A stretch of DNA of 64,000 bases from Gnetum montanum (GCA_015680685.1 MNCI01016011.1:244405-308404), one strand, 5' to 3'; positions 22,777 to 35,700 are shown, numbered from the stretch's first letter. A program made the numbers and translations. Notes: a model not told the origin generated them from the sequence alone.

Positions 22777-25700
22777 ATGGCTCCAAAGAAGGAATGCATG
22801 AATTTGGCACTTGCAAAGGTTGAAGAGGTGAAGCAAACCCTAGTGCAAGTGATGCAAGCGTGCATCATGGTGTGGAAGGACACACCATTGACCTAGTAGG
22901 TTACTATGCTTCCTCTATTTTTTTGTGATTCTGTTATCATTTTTTGCTTATGTTGTTCTCTACTTTCATTTTATATCCTAGTCTTAGTTATTTGTGTTTT
23001 CTATCGTTGCGCTGTTTTGGCCTTTGCATTGCCGTTGTTGCCATTTTGACCATAGTAGATGCACAAACGCCACGCCATCATTGCATGCAAGCTCGCTTAA
23101 ACTACCACCGCCACGGTTATCATAACCCACAAGGAACTATCTACTATGCTGGGGGTGAGTTTTGCAGCCTTGTTCCGCTATTAGTATGTGTTTTCTACAA
23201 GGTTCTTCATCAACAAGGATGGGGTTCATGACCGACCAGGTCTACTGGCTACAGTACAGATAGCCCTATAGGAGTTCTCTTCTACTGAGAACTTGCAGGT
23301 GGGTGTGATCAGTCAATGTGGGGGTGAGTACCACACTCACCCAGGCATATATTCTATTCCCTATGATCAGTGCAAGGGGCAGGGTTGGCTAGATGAGGAG
23401 TGGGCAGAACCCTTCAAATCAATCATGGTTGAACAAGTTCTGGTTGAAATTCCATAGTTCTTGTTACCGTATAGGCTCAGTAGGCCAAACAGTAAGTGTC
23501 GCATGCTCAAGTATTTTTGCAATTGTTTTATTTTCTGCATTTTTATGCTAAGCGTTTTTGCAAAAATTGTTGCAACAGCGAAGAAGCCCCAGGAGGTAAC
23601 GGTGGTGATCGCCGAGATGCAAGGGACAAACATCTACTTCAAATACAATGAAGTAGAAATGATTCAATGCTGGATAAACCATGTAGCTTTAGACTCCTTG
23701 GTCTAGAACATCCAAGAGGCTGGTCTTATGAATCTAGCATTCCTACCATCAAGATGCTCTCCTTCATCAACTCCTTTTCTGAAAAGGCAGGCCGCTTCCG
23801 CACGCACATACGAGGTGTGCAGGTTATCATTGAAATCAATAATTAGTTGTTTGCAGACCTATTCGGTGTCCCTACTGATGACGTCCTCATAGGGTTGAAG
23901 GGTAAGAAGGAGCTAACCCTTTAGAAGAAGGATATTCAAGAGTGGTTGGGGATTGCTAAGGAGTGAAAATGGATCCCTATGGATAAGCTTAAGAATAGAC
24001 TCTCTAAGGAGATTTACCCTATCTTCAGTGCTCGTGCATTCCCCCAGCTGCTTACCCAAGGGAAGGTCCTGGGGATTGAGCAGGCCTAGATAATGTGGGA
24101 GGTCATGGAAGAGGAGGCCCGTTACAACTGGCCTAACTTTCTATGTAGAGGCTTGCAAGCCAAAATCATGGGGCTCCATCAAAAATCAAAGTCCCGTTCT
24201 AACATACATTATGCCTTCTACATAGGTTTTCTGAAGCTCTTCGCAGAGTTTGTAGTGGTTCAAGAGAATGGATCCTAGGTCATGCAAAATTGCAACTAGA
24301 CTTTGAAATCATGGATTTGCTAGATCCTCCAAACCACATAAGCCCAAGATCCCCCAGAAATAATCGGGGAGTCATTTTCTATAACAACTAGGGATCAGGC
24401 AGCTTGCAAAATTCATGGCCAAGACAGCATAGGAGAGACACCCCCTACTATAGCTGGTAGCATGTCACAGGGGAAACGTCTCATAGCTGAGACTATGCCC
24501 AAGGAATTGTAGCAAAAGAGGCCTCCCTCAGCTAAGGAAACCCTTCGCATGAAGAAAGAGGAGGGGCAAAGACTGTGGCTTAAGCTGCAAAGGATGAAAC
24601 CCCCCATTGGTAAATGATTTTATCTAATGCTTACTTTGTTATCGTTTGCTACACTATGCCGCGCTAAGCGATGTAGCATAGCGTAGCACCTACTTTAAGC
24701 TAACTTGTCTTGGACTAATGCAAACATGTTTCTTTGCTGACAGAGGAAGAAGAAGAAGAAGAAGAAGGTGATGAAGAAGTATCAACCCCTAAGACGAGGG
24801 CAACAAATAAAGACACGAAGGCCCCATTCGTGGAAGAAAGGGTCTCGGTCAAGAATAAAGGAGCTCCTGTCACTAAGGCAGGGGCTCTTGTCATTAGGGA
24901 GAATCCTCCTACCAACGAAGAGGAACCTCCCTTGAATAAAAAAGACATTTGTCTCCTAAAAGGGAATGCACTAGTGCATGAGGAAGGGGCTCATGTAGAC
25001 TCAGAAAGGCCTTCTGCTAAGGCTACCACCATCGTTTTGCATCAGCAAGAAGAGAGACCGCAATCGGACGCTAGTGAGTTTGGCAATATTTCTGCCTTAT
25101 CATAGTCCATTTTGGCCATTGCTGATATGCTTAGTTATGTAACAAGCGCTACTGTTGATGTTGCAGGACCCTCTCTGATTCGTGCTAAGTCATGGGTTGA
25201 GATCCCTAACAAGTTTACATTCATGCAGGGAATCGTTGCTGACATGATCAAACACCTTAAGCAAGCGGACCCTGACACAAGTAAGTAGTAGTGTTAGGTG
25301 TTGTCATGTTTTTATGCTAGAATTTCTTGATTTTACTAATCTTCCTATGCTAACGTGATTGCTACACTCTTTGTTTCATGGCAGCCTCTTGGCTTAAATG
25401 GGACCCGGCATAGCCTATGAAAGTTAGTGTCGTGCCCACATTCCCAGCTGAAGTGACCGAGGTATCTCACCGCATGTACGACAAGGCTTGCAAATGCATT
25501 TTGCACTTAGCACACTCCTTGTGGGAGTATAAGTGCATCAACGAGGACCTGTGAAAATGGGTCCAAAGACCTAAATAAAGAGAGGCCAACCTGGTCACTG
25601 AGGTAGAGGATCTTAGGTCGAGGAACGAGTTCCTCATAGCCCATGACACTAATAATGAAGACTGACGCATGGCTATGATAAACTATGCCAAATTTTGGAC

Positions 25701-26426
25701 TGTTGCACATCAGAACGTTGAAGCCACTTCCAAGATAATCAAATAGCGAATGAAAATGGAATTGCTAGCCCAGAAGTGTCAGGATCTGAAAGACTTCAGT
25801 GCCAAAGTTTATGAATGGGGGCAGTCCCAAAAAATCCACAAACACATGTATAAATAGGAGAATTCCACCCATCGTAAACTATACAAGGATGCTATTGTGG
25901 AGGTGTTTATGTATGAAGCATTTGTAAATGCCATCGACGCTTCTAAGGCCTATGCCAAGTTCAAAGAGTAGGTAAAGGTTACGGAATCTCCTGACCTGAA
26001 AGTGGACCTTTCCACAAGAGAGACCGCAACCGTCTCCTTTTCCCCGGGACCACCAAGGTGGACAATCGCCAAAAGGGAAAGAGCTACTGTGGATGCTGAA
26101 CCAAGCAACAGGCATTGGATGGACATCACAGTAAAGGAGGTTTGGCATCACCTCAGGCTCGACTTAGACCAGATACCCTTTGAGATGGACGCGAGCCCTT
26201 CTCAGGTTAGTTGCTTTACTGTATTGATGCTTATGCTTTGTTGTAGTTTTCATTTGTTTCCCTAGATGACTACTTCATTCCTACGATGTAGGCTCCAGAT
26301 GAGGGCATGGGGCCCATAGAGGGAGGGAATGAATAACCAGCAGAGGACAATGCAGGGGAAGGCAATGCAAAAGCAGATGATGTTGGGATGAACGGCAAAA
26401 ATGATGCAAATAGAGATAACCCATGA
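22777..26426 (+). pseudogene. Antisense multi-exon gene of element M, function unknown
   Basis: Eight exons can be proposed: 22777-22898, about 23059-23154, about 23190-23491, 23579-24609, 24744-25073, 25167-25280, 25385-26205 and 26292-26426. Introns of about 85-135 bp have GT/AG ends, for example GTAAGT at 23492 with CAACAG before 23579, and GTTAGT at 26206. The product would have an N-terminal MAPKKECMNLALAKVEEVK, a central domain (23740-24280) with LFADLFGVPTDD and RAFPQLLTQGKVLGIEQ, an acidic run (24744-24790), EIPNKFTFMQGIV, a coiled-coil-like stretch (25440-25860) and a hydrophilic tail. Each landmark has a counterpart in the O copy (10738-14196). Scattered TAG/TGA codons and small shifts break the frame. 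Because the gene is antisense to the genomic RNA, its introns would not be removed during retrotransposition, which explains why they persist. Function is not recognised. Confidence 0.65.
24649..24690. repeat. GCTAC/GTAGC inverted cluster in an intron of the antisense gene
   Basis: The intron 24610-24743 holds GCTACACTATG and GTAGCATAGCGTAGC, the same motif family that dominates the M LTRs (16400-16960, 32080-32640). Confidence 0.6.
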
Positions 26427-26462
26427 CCGCATGGGATTTTTTTTTGAAATTTTAAAGTAAAT

Positions 26463-26468
26463 AATAAA
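26463..26468 (+). terminator. Candidate polyadenylation signal of the M antisense gene
   Basis: AATAAA occurs 37 bp after the stop codon (26424-26426) of the last proposed exon, within an A/T-rich stretch. Plausible but unproven. Confidence 0.45.
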
Positions 26469-26539
26469 GAAAAGAATTTCAGAAGAGTAATTGTTTCTGT
26501 GTTAACTTGTGTATCATGTAAAGTTGTCATGCTTTCATG

Positions 26540-26810
26540 TGCTAGTTTTAGACCATTTCAGGCCATTGCTAGTCTTAGGCCATTTCAGGCCATTGCTAAT
26601 TTTAGGCCATTTTGGGTCATAGCGTAGCATACCAAAAGAGATGATATGTTAACAACTTGAATAATGGCTAATTGGTAACTTATGCTAGTTTTAGGCCATT
26701 TTGGGCCATTGCTAGTTTTAGCCCATTTCGAGCCCTTGCTAGTTTTAGGCCATTTTGGACCATTTCTTAGCATAGTTTTAGGCCATTTCAGGCCATAGCG
26801 TAGCATGCCA
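26540..26810. repeat. AGTTTTAGGCCATTTC repeat array 3' of the M antisense gene
   Basis: Around eight units of TAGTTTTAGGCCATTTCAGG, each with GGCC arms (self-complementary), and two copies of CATAGCGTAGCAT. Matches the position of the O array at 14440-14625. Confidence 0.8.
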
Positions 26811-27104
26811 AAAGGATGGTATGTTCAAAAGGTGGTGAATGCATGAGGGATGGAAACTAGGCATGAAGTAGTACATTTGCTACACTATGCATAGCTACTT
26901 CTTGACCCATCATGGGTTGATCGGAACATAAGACTGAGGTGTGTTGCCAAGGCCCTAGTTCACATCATTGTCCCCCACTTGAAAGGGAAACTCAACCCAT
27001 GCACTTTCATTTTGGAGATCAGCTTGCTAAGTTGACTCTTCCGTTGGATGGTTAATGTGTGTGTGAGCAGGGGCTTCATTCTCAGAGGTTACAACCTTTA
27101 AGCC
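26811..27104. other. Spacer between repeat array and M protease
   Basis: No independent gene is supported. The minus strand next to 27104 continues the protease reading with stops after NNIDME-like NIDME. Confidence 0.4.
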
Positions 27105-30100
27105 CTACTCCATGTCTATGTTACTGATTGCTTGTGCTGTTACTTTGTTGTCATGGATTACCTCCTCCATGCCTACGTATGGTAGGTGGATTTCTTGGTG
27201 TATAGGTGAGGAGATAGCCCTAAGTTGTGCTAACCATGATTTCCCCAAGATCAGTTTAAACCTAGGCATCTCCTCGACTACAATGAATGTTGCATTTGTA
27301 AGGAACTGGTCCCCTTCTACGAAGTCTATGTGAACTATTCCTTTCACCAGGACATGTGCCCCATTGAATGACCTTAGACACGACATCGTTGTGGGTTTGA
27401 TCTGGTCGACCAAGCCCAACTTGTCCACAATAGGGAAGGGGATGACGTTCGTGGCAGCCCCATCATCAATGTGTAATGATGAAAAGGGGTGCTATCATCA
27501 CCTAACCCCTTTCAGGATCTTTCCTAATGGCATCATCACTAAAAGTCAGTTGGGATGGCTTAGGCTCTATGGGTGCAGAGGGAAGCATGACCAAGTGGAT
27601 CACTTCCTCTTCCGTTGGCATGTCTTCATTGACTGGAATCACTATCAACATGTGGATCAGAGCCTCCCGGTGGGGGACAGACATCATGATTAGGTCGTAG
27701 AAGCTTAGTGTAGTATTTTTCTATTTTAGAGCTTGCTTGACCTAAGTGAGGACATCCAAGAGGTCTTGGCCACCCCCTTGTTTATCATTGTCCTCCTTTT
27801 TGATTCATCCCAGAAGACAAATTTCCTGAGGAGGGGCAACTTTGGATCTAGGTTTAGACCCTTTTTGGCAGGGCAGCACGAACTATGTGGTTATGGCAAC
27901 ATTCATCTTTGGTAATGAAGGTAGAGATGCAGGGGGTGGAGATGTAGGCTTGGAAGTATTAGGGGCAGTACTTCCTCTCAACATCTCGCCTGCAAAGTGT
28001 ACTTTCCAATTTTTAGGACAAGAAGGTTGTTCAGCTATCTTATGTGGGGTGGGGACCATTAAAGGAGCTGGCCCCGTAATGATGAAAGGAGTTGACAGTG
28101 TCAGCGGGTGAAGTAGCATAGCTTCCCTAATAGGTGGCGCGAAGATGTATGCCCATGGAGGGACTCTTAGGACTAACAGTTATTGGGAGCTTTGATTAGC
28201 CGCTCATGGTGCTGGTGCACTAAGCTGAGGCACACGGACCATGAATGGCTACTGGGGTGGCCTAGGATCACTGTCAATGCCGATGACGTTGCTGATGTAA
28301 TCAACATTGTTGGAATTGAGGGGGTCTGTGTAGACATGCATAGATTGGTTTTCCAGATGTACTAGGTTGCTTTCATCCAACACCAGTTTTCCCTGGTCGA
28401 TCAATCTCTCGATGTCATCCTGCAACGCCAGACTGTAATCCATGTTGTGATCACACTATTGATGGTAGTCACAAAACCTGTCCAGCTTGAAATCCTTAGG
28501 AACTAGGGGCTCATTGGGCAGGGTCAAAGAGGGGTTCCTAAGGAGCTCGCAGTAGCGTTGATGTCTCTTGACTTCATCTTCCGACATCTACTTGTATTGA
28601 ATGTGTCCCACTGCCAATAGCTTCTTTAGTAGTTTTGAAGGTTTGAGAGGTAGTGGGGTGTACCTTGAGCAATCTTTACACTCAAAGTTTGGCTTGGGTT
28701 GTCTAGATGTCTCAGTTGTGGGTACTGGAGGTTACAGTGCATTGCCTTGCTTGGGTATGGGGTTAGCTGCTGGTACAGCCAGTTTCTTATTCTTGTTACC
28801 GTTGTTGCTAGGTCTGGGCTTGGCCTTGGTCGCCATAGTGGCCACTGTGGTTGTTGGGGCCTTACCCTTATCCTTCTTTGTGAAGGTGTTTTTGTAAGCG
28901 ATGTAGGCTAGGTCTTTGCTTGTCTCAGCCTCATCCTGTATACTCATGGTATGAGCAAAGGCTTGACTAAGAGTGCGAGGGGCGAGGTAGTATAGTTTAG
29001 ACTTGCTAAATTCATTCACTGCACCCTTAAAGTTGGCCAGCAAGTGGGCCTCCACGATGGGCTTATGGATTTCATTAAGGGTTGCTCTCCAGCACTGGAT
29101 GAATTTCTGGACTGGTTCTAGAGGCTCTTACTTTATGCTCATCAACTGATCCAGTGTGGTTTCTGCCTTCAAGTTATACTTGAAGAGTGTCACGAACTGG
29201 GTTAGAAGCTTTTCTAGAGTTGAAATGGACAAGCATGGTAGCGCACAATACCAATACAGGGCTTTCCCAGCTAGGGACATTGCAAAGACATGAATAATTG
29301 TGTGCGGCCATTGTTGCAATAGAAGGGATTCAGATCTAAAGATAACAAGATGCACGTTGGGATCTCCCTCCCCATCATATTTCATGAATTGTAGGAAAGA
29401 CATCCCTAGGGGTAACGTCAAAGAAGGGATTGCAGGGCTGATGGACTTGTCCTGATAAAAGTCTATGACTTGTACTGTGTCAGACCCGATAGCTTTTAGG
29501 CATTTTATTTCCTCGGTGAGGGTTTGGATGAGCTAGAACGCTTGGTCCAAACCTTGTGACGTTGTGGATGATTAGGGAACTGCCGAGTTAGCCCCCATCT
29601 ATAGAATGGTGAGTGTGGCAACATGACCCATTAGCGGTACCATTGGGATAGCCCCCACAAATGGTGTTGCTTGTGCTATCCACCACCTAGTAGGTGGTGT
29701 TGTTGGAGCAGCAACCGCGAGTTGGGCAGCTAGATAGACCACTTGTGCCACTGCCAAAACAAACCATAGCCCCATGTTAAGTTGTACTATTTGTGAGGTT
29801 TGGTAGGTCTAAGGATGAACATGATGAGACATCTGTGATGGTTGTGCAATAGGCGAAGAAGTGAATGGGATCCACGACTTGGATGGGCCTAGGTTTGCCA
29901 CAGTGGATGGGACAAACATAAACATAGGAATCAAAATGAAAGTTGTGTAAGATTATGAAGTAGGTACAGTGTGAACATGTAGCAGGTTAGCCATGATTGG
30001 TGTGTGATGCGCTATAGGAATATGCTGATGAATAGTTTGTGAATGAATAGTTGCTGCAAATGAAATAGGGGAGTAAGGGCATTGATACGCCGAGAATGTG

Positions 30101-30684
30101 ACATGGCTATCCATTGCGGTTGTAGTTGTAGGTTGCGGGAGCGTAGGCATGATGACAAAGGGAGTAGTGATAGACAATGGATTAGCCCAGAAGGACTAGG
30201 TAGGAGGGACAGGAATAGGGTTGGTTTGACCTCCCTCATCGGATTTGGAATCAAGTTCCTCTTGTCTGCCTTGAAAGGCGTCATCCTGGTTAGACGTTGT
30301 GTCTTGTTGCTCCCTAAGCCTAGCCAGCTGGATTAGCTAGTCTAGAAGCCTTTGGTTTGGCTATGTTAAAGGTATGGAAACACCGAGAGTGGGAACAAAC
30401 TCCTTCCCGTCGTAGTAAGCGAACTCAAAGCTACATTTTCCCTCAAATTCATGTACATCCAAAGGTAGGTTTTCCTAAACCTTTGCATAGAGGAAGTTAT
30501 AGCACTTGTGTTGCTGGGCCAAGCCCTCAGGTCCTCGATTTTGGATCCTGAGGGATCAATGTGCTTCCAGCGTTGGGTTCAGTGGTTGTTCGGCACTAGT
30601 GATGCCTTGAACCATGATGGGAACCTCCATGTTGAAGGGAACCTCAACATTGAAGGTGTTAGCAGAAGTAGTTGAGGAAGTCAT
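27105..30684 (-). pseudogene. gag-pro: Element M gag-protease
   Basis: Start ATG at 30684 (MTSSTTSANTFNVEVP). A long Pro/Thr-rich N-terminal part leads to a capsid-type domain at 29450-29060 with FMKYDGEGDPNVHL, FAMSLAGKALYWY and TLDQLMSIK, typical of Tat gag. A basic linker (about 28900-28750) is followed by FCDYH(Q)xCDHNMDYS around 28460, a CX2HX4HX4C knuckle whose final Cys is Ser; O keeps this Cys. All this is in one frame with stops at former Gln/Trp/Arg codons. A shift near 27470 leads to the protease: HIDDGAATNVIP active site, then FKLILGKSWLA and ISSPIHQEIHL. The spacer with the antisense gene follows instead of RT. Confidence 0.88.
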
Positions 30685-31144
30685 TGCTACTAAGCTTGAA
30701 ATTTTTGCAAACAGAAAAAGCTAGGCATTTTTGCAAATGGAAAAGCAAATAAATTAGAAAGCTAAATAGTTTTATGAACAAGAAAAGCAAAGAAGTTGGC
30801 AAGCAATCAACAAGAAGGCTTTATCTCTTCCTGGGCTCCCGAGGAACCGTCGAGGTGACTGGTCTCTATTACACAATGCGTAAACAACCACAAAAAGGGT
30901 GTCATGTTTACACCAGTGCATGATAGGGTATAGAACACAAGCAAGACTACTGTAAAAAAGGCAAGCCAACTGGCAATCAAAGGCTTTACATCTGGTAGGG
31001 TTCTCGAGGAACCGTCGAGGCAACCGATCTGCACCACACAATGCGTAAACAACCACAGACGGGTGTCAAGTTTATGCTAATGCATATCAGGGTGCAAAAG
31101 GATCATAGAACTACCGTGACATGTGGAAAAGGCACCCAAAAAGG
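30685..31144 (-). other. M leader with an internal tandem duplication
   Basis: The untranslated leader holds two direct copies, about 30796-30957 and 30958-31110, sharing GAGGAACCGTCGAGG and CACAATGCGTAAACAACCAC. They are diverged, so the duplication is old and not an assembly product. Confidence 0.7.
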
Positions 31145-31170
31145 GACCCTCCTTCTAGCACCAGAAAAAT
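31145..31170 (-). other. Primer-binding site region of element M
   Basis: Directly beyond the LTR end the minus strand reads TTTTTCTGGTGCTAGAAGGA. O has TTTTCTAGTGTTAGAAGGAG at the same place (36245-36267), so the stretch is conserved between the two elements. I do not assign a tRNA. Confidence 0.65.
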
Positions 31171-32776
31171 TGTAGTGACCGAATACGTTAGCGGCTGGAA
31201 AAGAAACACCGAGGGGTCATTGGTCGTTGACAGTCTTGACCCCATTTTCATGGGAGGGCAATGCTGGATGCGACAGAGATGGGGCACCCTGAACGATCTG
31301 GTCAATCAGACAGGGACTTATTCGGTGTTAATATAACCTTTTGCAATATGCAATTTAAAAAAAGACATAACTGATAGCGCAAAGTAATGCTTAAATGCAA
31401 AAGAGACAGAAAACAATGTAAAATGCAATAGTAAATAGGAGATAATTTAAATTGTAGTTAGAAAAATGCACCACTTTAAAGCTATGACCTTGCTCTGTCA
31501 GGGAGGATACAATTGGTTGTATAGCGTTGAGAAGTGTAGAGATCCTGAGAGTAACCAAGATGTGTAGAGCAAGAGGGCTGTGAGCTTGAACGCAGACTCT
31601 CGCGTTAACAATGCAAAGTACTACCAAGGTGGTAGAAAAGAACAAGATGCGAATGCCAACTGATAGTGCTAACTATTTACAATGTTAAATAGAAAGTTTA
31701 CAATGCTTGAGGTTACAGTGCCAACTTTTTTTCTTGTCAACCAACCAGACTGTTAGCCAAACAGATTGCCAGGAAAAATTGAAAAAGCTGAAAAGCTAGG
31801 GGCTATGAGAGAGAGCAAGAGACTGAGAGATGTGCTAGAGACCAAAGAGCTAGAGAGCCAGAGAGACTATAAGCATCGCTCATTGGGCTATTTATAGAAC
31901 CAAGGGCACACGAAAGATGCAGTTTGAACGCCACGTGCCCTGGGCTTATGCTGACCTATCTATGCTACACGTTCCTTCATGATCGTTGGGCGAGCTTGCC
32001 ATGTCATAATTACATTGTTAGAGCAATGGTGTGATTAGGTGAAGTGCATTGATGTTGTGCAACTACTTGCCACGTTTTGCTATGCCTTGTAGCGTAGCAT
32101 TTTTGGTTTGACATAGCATCTTATTACGCTGTGCTACGCTACATAGCATAGTGTAGCGTAGCCATCAGTTTGAAGCGAGAAACTATGTCATGTCCTACTG
32201 TGTGTGTTGGAAACCTTTAGAGTGCACTAACTATTTGTTGCATTCTTACTACGCTATGTAGCATATCATAGCATAGCAACTAGCCTTAGTCACAAAAAAT
32301 GTCGCCAATCTGCAAACTTTGTCTCTTGCACTGCAAAACTTGCAAACTTGCTGATCCTACCATTTGAGTTTCCTTATGTCACTTTCATAGAATTGCTACA
32401 CCTCACTGCGTCATGTAGCTTAGCGTAGCATAGCAGCAAACATGACTAGATTTTGCCAAGTTTGCAGCTTTTTGATGGAAGTAGACATTGCTGAAGGATT
32501 TGAAGTCGGGCGAGGGGACTGGTCATCCAACTTTTGCTACATTGTGCTACGCTGCGTAGCATAGCGTAGTGTAGCACTGTGCTTCTGCAAACGTCTTCTG
32601 AAGTTTGCTATGCTACATGGTGTAGCATAGCATAGAAAGACTCCTTGACTTAGAAAACTTGCTAAAGCATACAGTCTGAACATCGGAGCATCCATCTCTT
32701 GAAGAACTACCATAACACTACGCAAATTGCAAAGGCCTGGTGAAGCAAGAATGTCTTTGAATTTTGGGGTGTTTCA
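31171..32776 (-). repeat. Element M 5' LTR
   Basis: Partner of 15474-17099. TATA box TATAAATA at 31889-31896 on the minus strand. It contains GCTAC/GTAGC inverted clusters at about 32080-32165, 32250-32280, 32404-32435, 32534-32578 and 32607-32634, in the same order as in the 3' LTR. Confidence 0.92.
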
Positions 32777-35700
32777 ATGTGCACCCTCTAAATTTTGCAT
32801 TCCCCAACACATATGGTGATGAACATTGGGGCTATTATGATGTCAAACTTTTCAAGGTTAACCTTGATTGCTTCATAACAAAATACAAGGGGTGTTAAGC
32901 TTGATTCCTATGGCACAAGAGGCAACATCACAACATGGATGGAATGCTCATCTACTAGGATGTCTTCTATGATAGGAATGAAGGTCAACATCCACACTAG
33001 CACTTCATTGTGGGCAGATGAGGTCATAATCAAGTCATAAATGCTCAACATGATGTTCTTCTATTTTAGCACTTACTTGACCTAGGCTAATGCATCTACA
33101 AATTTTTTACCTTCAGTTATGTTCTTAATGGCTTTGACTTCTTCTATACATCCTAGGAGATGAATTTCCTATGGAGGGGACTTGGGCTTGGTTTGCTTGG
33201 CCTATGCAAGGGCCCCAATTCTTGGTTATAGGTTTCTAGTGGTGGCCTCCTCAGTTGCTCTGGCCATGGTAACTATGAATAGGGATACCAGCTTTGGCAA
33301 ACCAAGTACTCTTTCCTCTTGATGTTGTCTCATCATCCTATTCGTGAGATGCTTGTTGGACCTCTCAAGTTGCCACCTAGATGGTCTGTTAGCATTACCA
33401 GTAGGATTAGCCCTTGGGTAGGAGGGGACTGATGTATTACCCACTACTAGACTCCAGGTAGGTGAGGAGCCAACATGCTATGGCATCCTAACCATGAAGG
33501 GTGGCTAGGTGGCTATCATTGATGCAACATGGGGTGGGACCCTAATCAAAAAGGGCATTTTAGTTACCTAGGGTGGCACTCTGAAAATGAAAGGGGGTCT
33601 CAAACCCATAGGGGCTAAGGAGGCCCTTGGGCTACCAAAGGGCATCCAAACCACAAATAGTTGTCATGTTGATTCTCGGTTATCATCAACACTAATAACA
33701 TTGATGAAATAGCCTACATAATATGTGTTTAGAGATCCTTATACATCCTCATGGGTTAGTTTTGAGGCCTAACTACATTGGTAGCATCAAGTACCAACTT
33801 GCCTTTTTTAATCATTCATTGGAGGTCATCTTGCAAGGCCATGCAAAAGTTAGTGTTGTGCCTAAGCATCTAATGGTAGTGACAAAACCTATCTAGCCTA
33901 AAGTGTTTGGGGATCGAGGGCTCATTCAGTGCTACTGATGTGGGGTTCCTCAAGAGCTTACAATATCGAGTATTCCTTTTGTGAGCATCTTTAGATGTTT
34001 GCTTATATTAGATATGTAAAATATTCAGTAGTTGGTCCAACAGTTTTGAAGGTTTAAGAGGTAACAGGGGGTACTTTGAGCAATCTTTGTGCTCAAAGTT
34101 GGGCCTTGGTGTAGCTTGTGTCATGGCCACCAATGATGTAGGCTGGTTGGTTGTTGTCCTAGGGCTAGTGGTTCAATTATTGGCTAAGGCCTTAGGTGGC
34201 TTGGCTTTCAGCCTTGGGTTAGTCATTTTTTCCTCTTTGCTCATAGTTGCCATAGTTGTAGTTTGCTTGCCCTCGTCCTCATTCTTCTTTGCATGTAAGG
34301 TTTTATAGGCCACACAGGCTAGGTTCTTGTTAGCTTCCACTGCATCTTGTATGCTTTTTATCTAGGAAAAGGCGTGGCTTAGAGATTACAGGGCCAAGTA
34401 GTACAGTTTCAACTTGATGAAGTTATTAACTGCATCCTTGAAGATAACCAGAAGGTGCATCTCTACTATGGGCTCCTGAATTTTATTTAATGAGGTGCTC
34501 CAATGTTGAATAAACTTTTCCATGAGCTCTAAGTGGCCCTACTTAATCTACATCAACTAGTCAAGAGTGATTTCAAGCTTCAAGTTATACTTGAAGTGCA
34601 TGACAAATTATCTCAGAAGATCCTCCAAAGAGGAGACAACGTTGCGAGGTAACGCATAATACCAATCGAGCACCTTGTTAGTGAATGATGGGAAAAAACA
34701 CATATGATGGTGTGTGATCATGCCTATAGTAGTAGGTATTCAGACCTAAATGTCACAAGGTGGGCATTGGGATCCCCTTCACCATTGTACTTGGTGAAGT
34801 GGAGCAATGGGATCCTAGTTGGGAGAGTCAGTGGTAGAATAGCAGGAGTTATGGAATTGTCCTAGTATAAGTCCACCATGTGAACTATTTTAGAAGAGGT
34901 GACCTTGATCCACTTGACCTCCTCTATTAAGGTTTGAATCAATTGGAATGTCTTGATCCAAGCCTTGGGATGTAACCATGGGCTATGTCGATTATGGTAC
35001 TGACTGTGCTGGTTACATGGTCCATGACATGGTTGCAGGCTATGGGGTCATGTGAGCTGCTTGCTATGCTAGCTATGCTAAAAGTAGAGTGACCAAAGTA
35101 GGCCACATGTGCATGGGTTAAAATGCTACTGAAGGTGCTAATGAAAAAAGTAGGACATAAGGTGCCTAAGTCATTTGGGACTAGGTGACATGCATGGTGT
35201 GGATGTAAGGCTGAGCAAGCATAATTTCCAGTAGTAGGAATGACTGGGTAGGTTATGACACTACCATGAAGGGTAGGTTGATGAGAGGGAGTGTGTCTTG
35301 GCATGTAGGCTGTGTTTAGTATGTCACCACCACAAGCATTGACCTAGAAGATGACATTAGGACTATAACTATCTTGAGGAAGACAAGTGGATGGGATTGT
35401 CAGAGGACCAAACTGACAGTCATCCACTAGAAGATAGTATAGAAGGATCCCTCCTACTCTTCTTGTATGGGTTTCTCATAATCTATCTCTACTTCATGCT
35501 TACTTGTTCAAATGAGCTAGGAAAATATCCAATGGTAAGGTTTAGTGAGCGAAATGAAATCGACAGGAGAGGGGATATACTCTCATTCATTTTGGTGGAT
35601 GAGCTCATACACCTATTTAGCTTCCATATCTGAGCAATCTACAAATAGGCCCACTTGGATCTTCATGCAAATGAATTTTTACTATTCATCATTCAATGTA

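Larger units (their letters stand above)
15474..32776 (-). mobile_element. Element M: complete-length Tat-type retrotransposon (17.3 kb) with antisense gene
   Basis: LTRs of 1626 and 1606 bp flank the element, and ATGTG is repeated exactly at 15469-15473 and 32777-32781. On the minus strand: 5' LTR (31171-32776), PBS, leader with a tandem duplication, gag-protease (30684-27105), a spacer with a plus-strand spliced gene (22777-26426), pol (21967-18537), a 1-kb 3' region, polypurine tract (17100-17115) and 3' LTR. Two RNase H domains place it in the Tat lineage. Non-LTR length and gene content are near complete, but gag and pol each carry several stops and at least one frameshift, so it is not autonomous now. 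Confidence 0.93.

Noticed and set aside
22609-22883. Minus-strand frames over the first exon of the antisense gene
   Set aside because: Opposite strand of an exon supported by comparison and splice sites; no family motif.
24715-24948. Ser-rich minus-strand frame
   Set aside because: It is the complement of the GAA-rich acidic exon; low complexity only.
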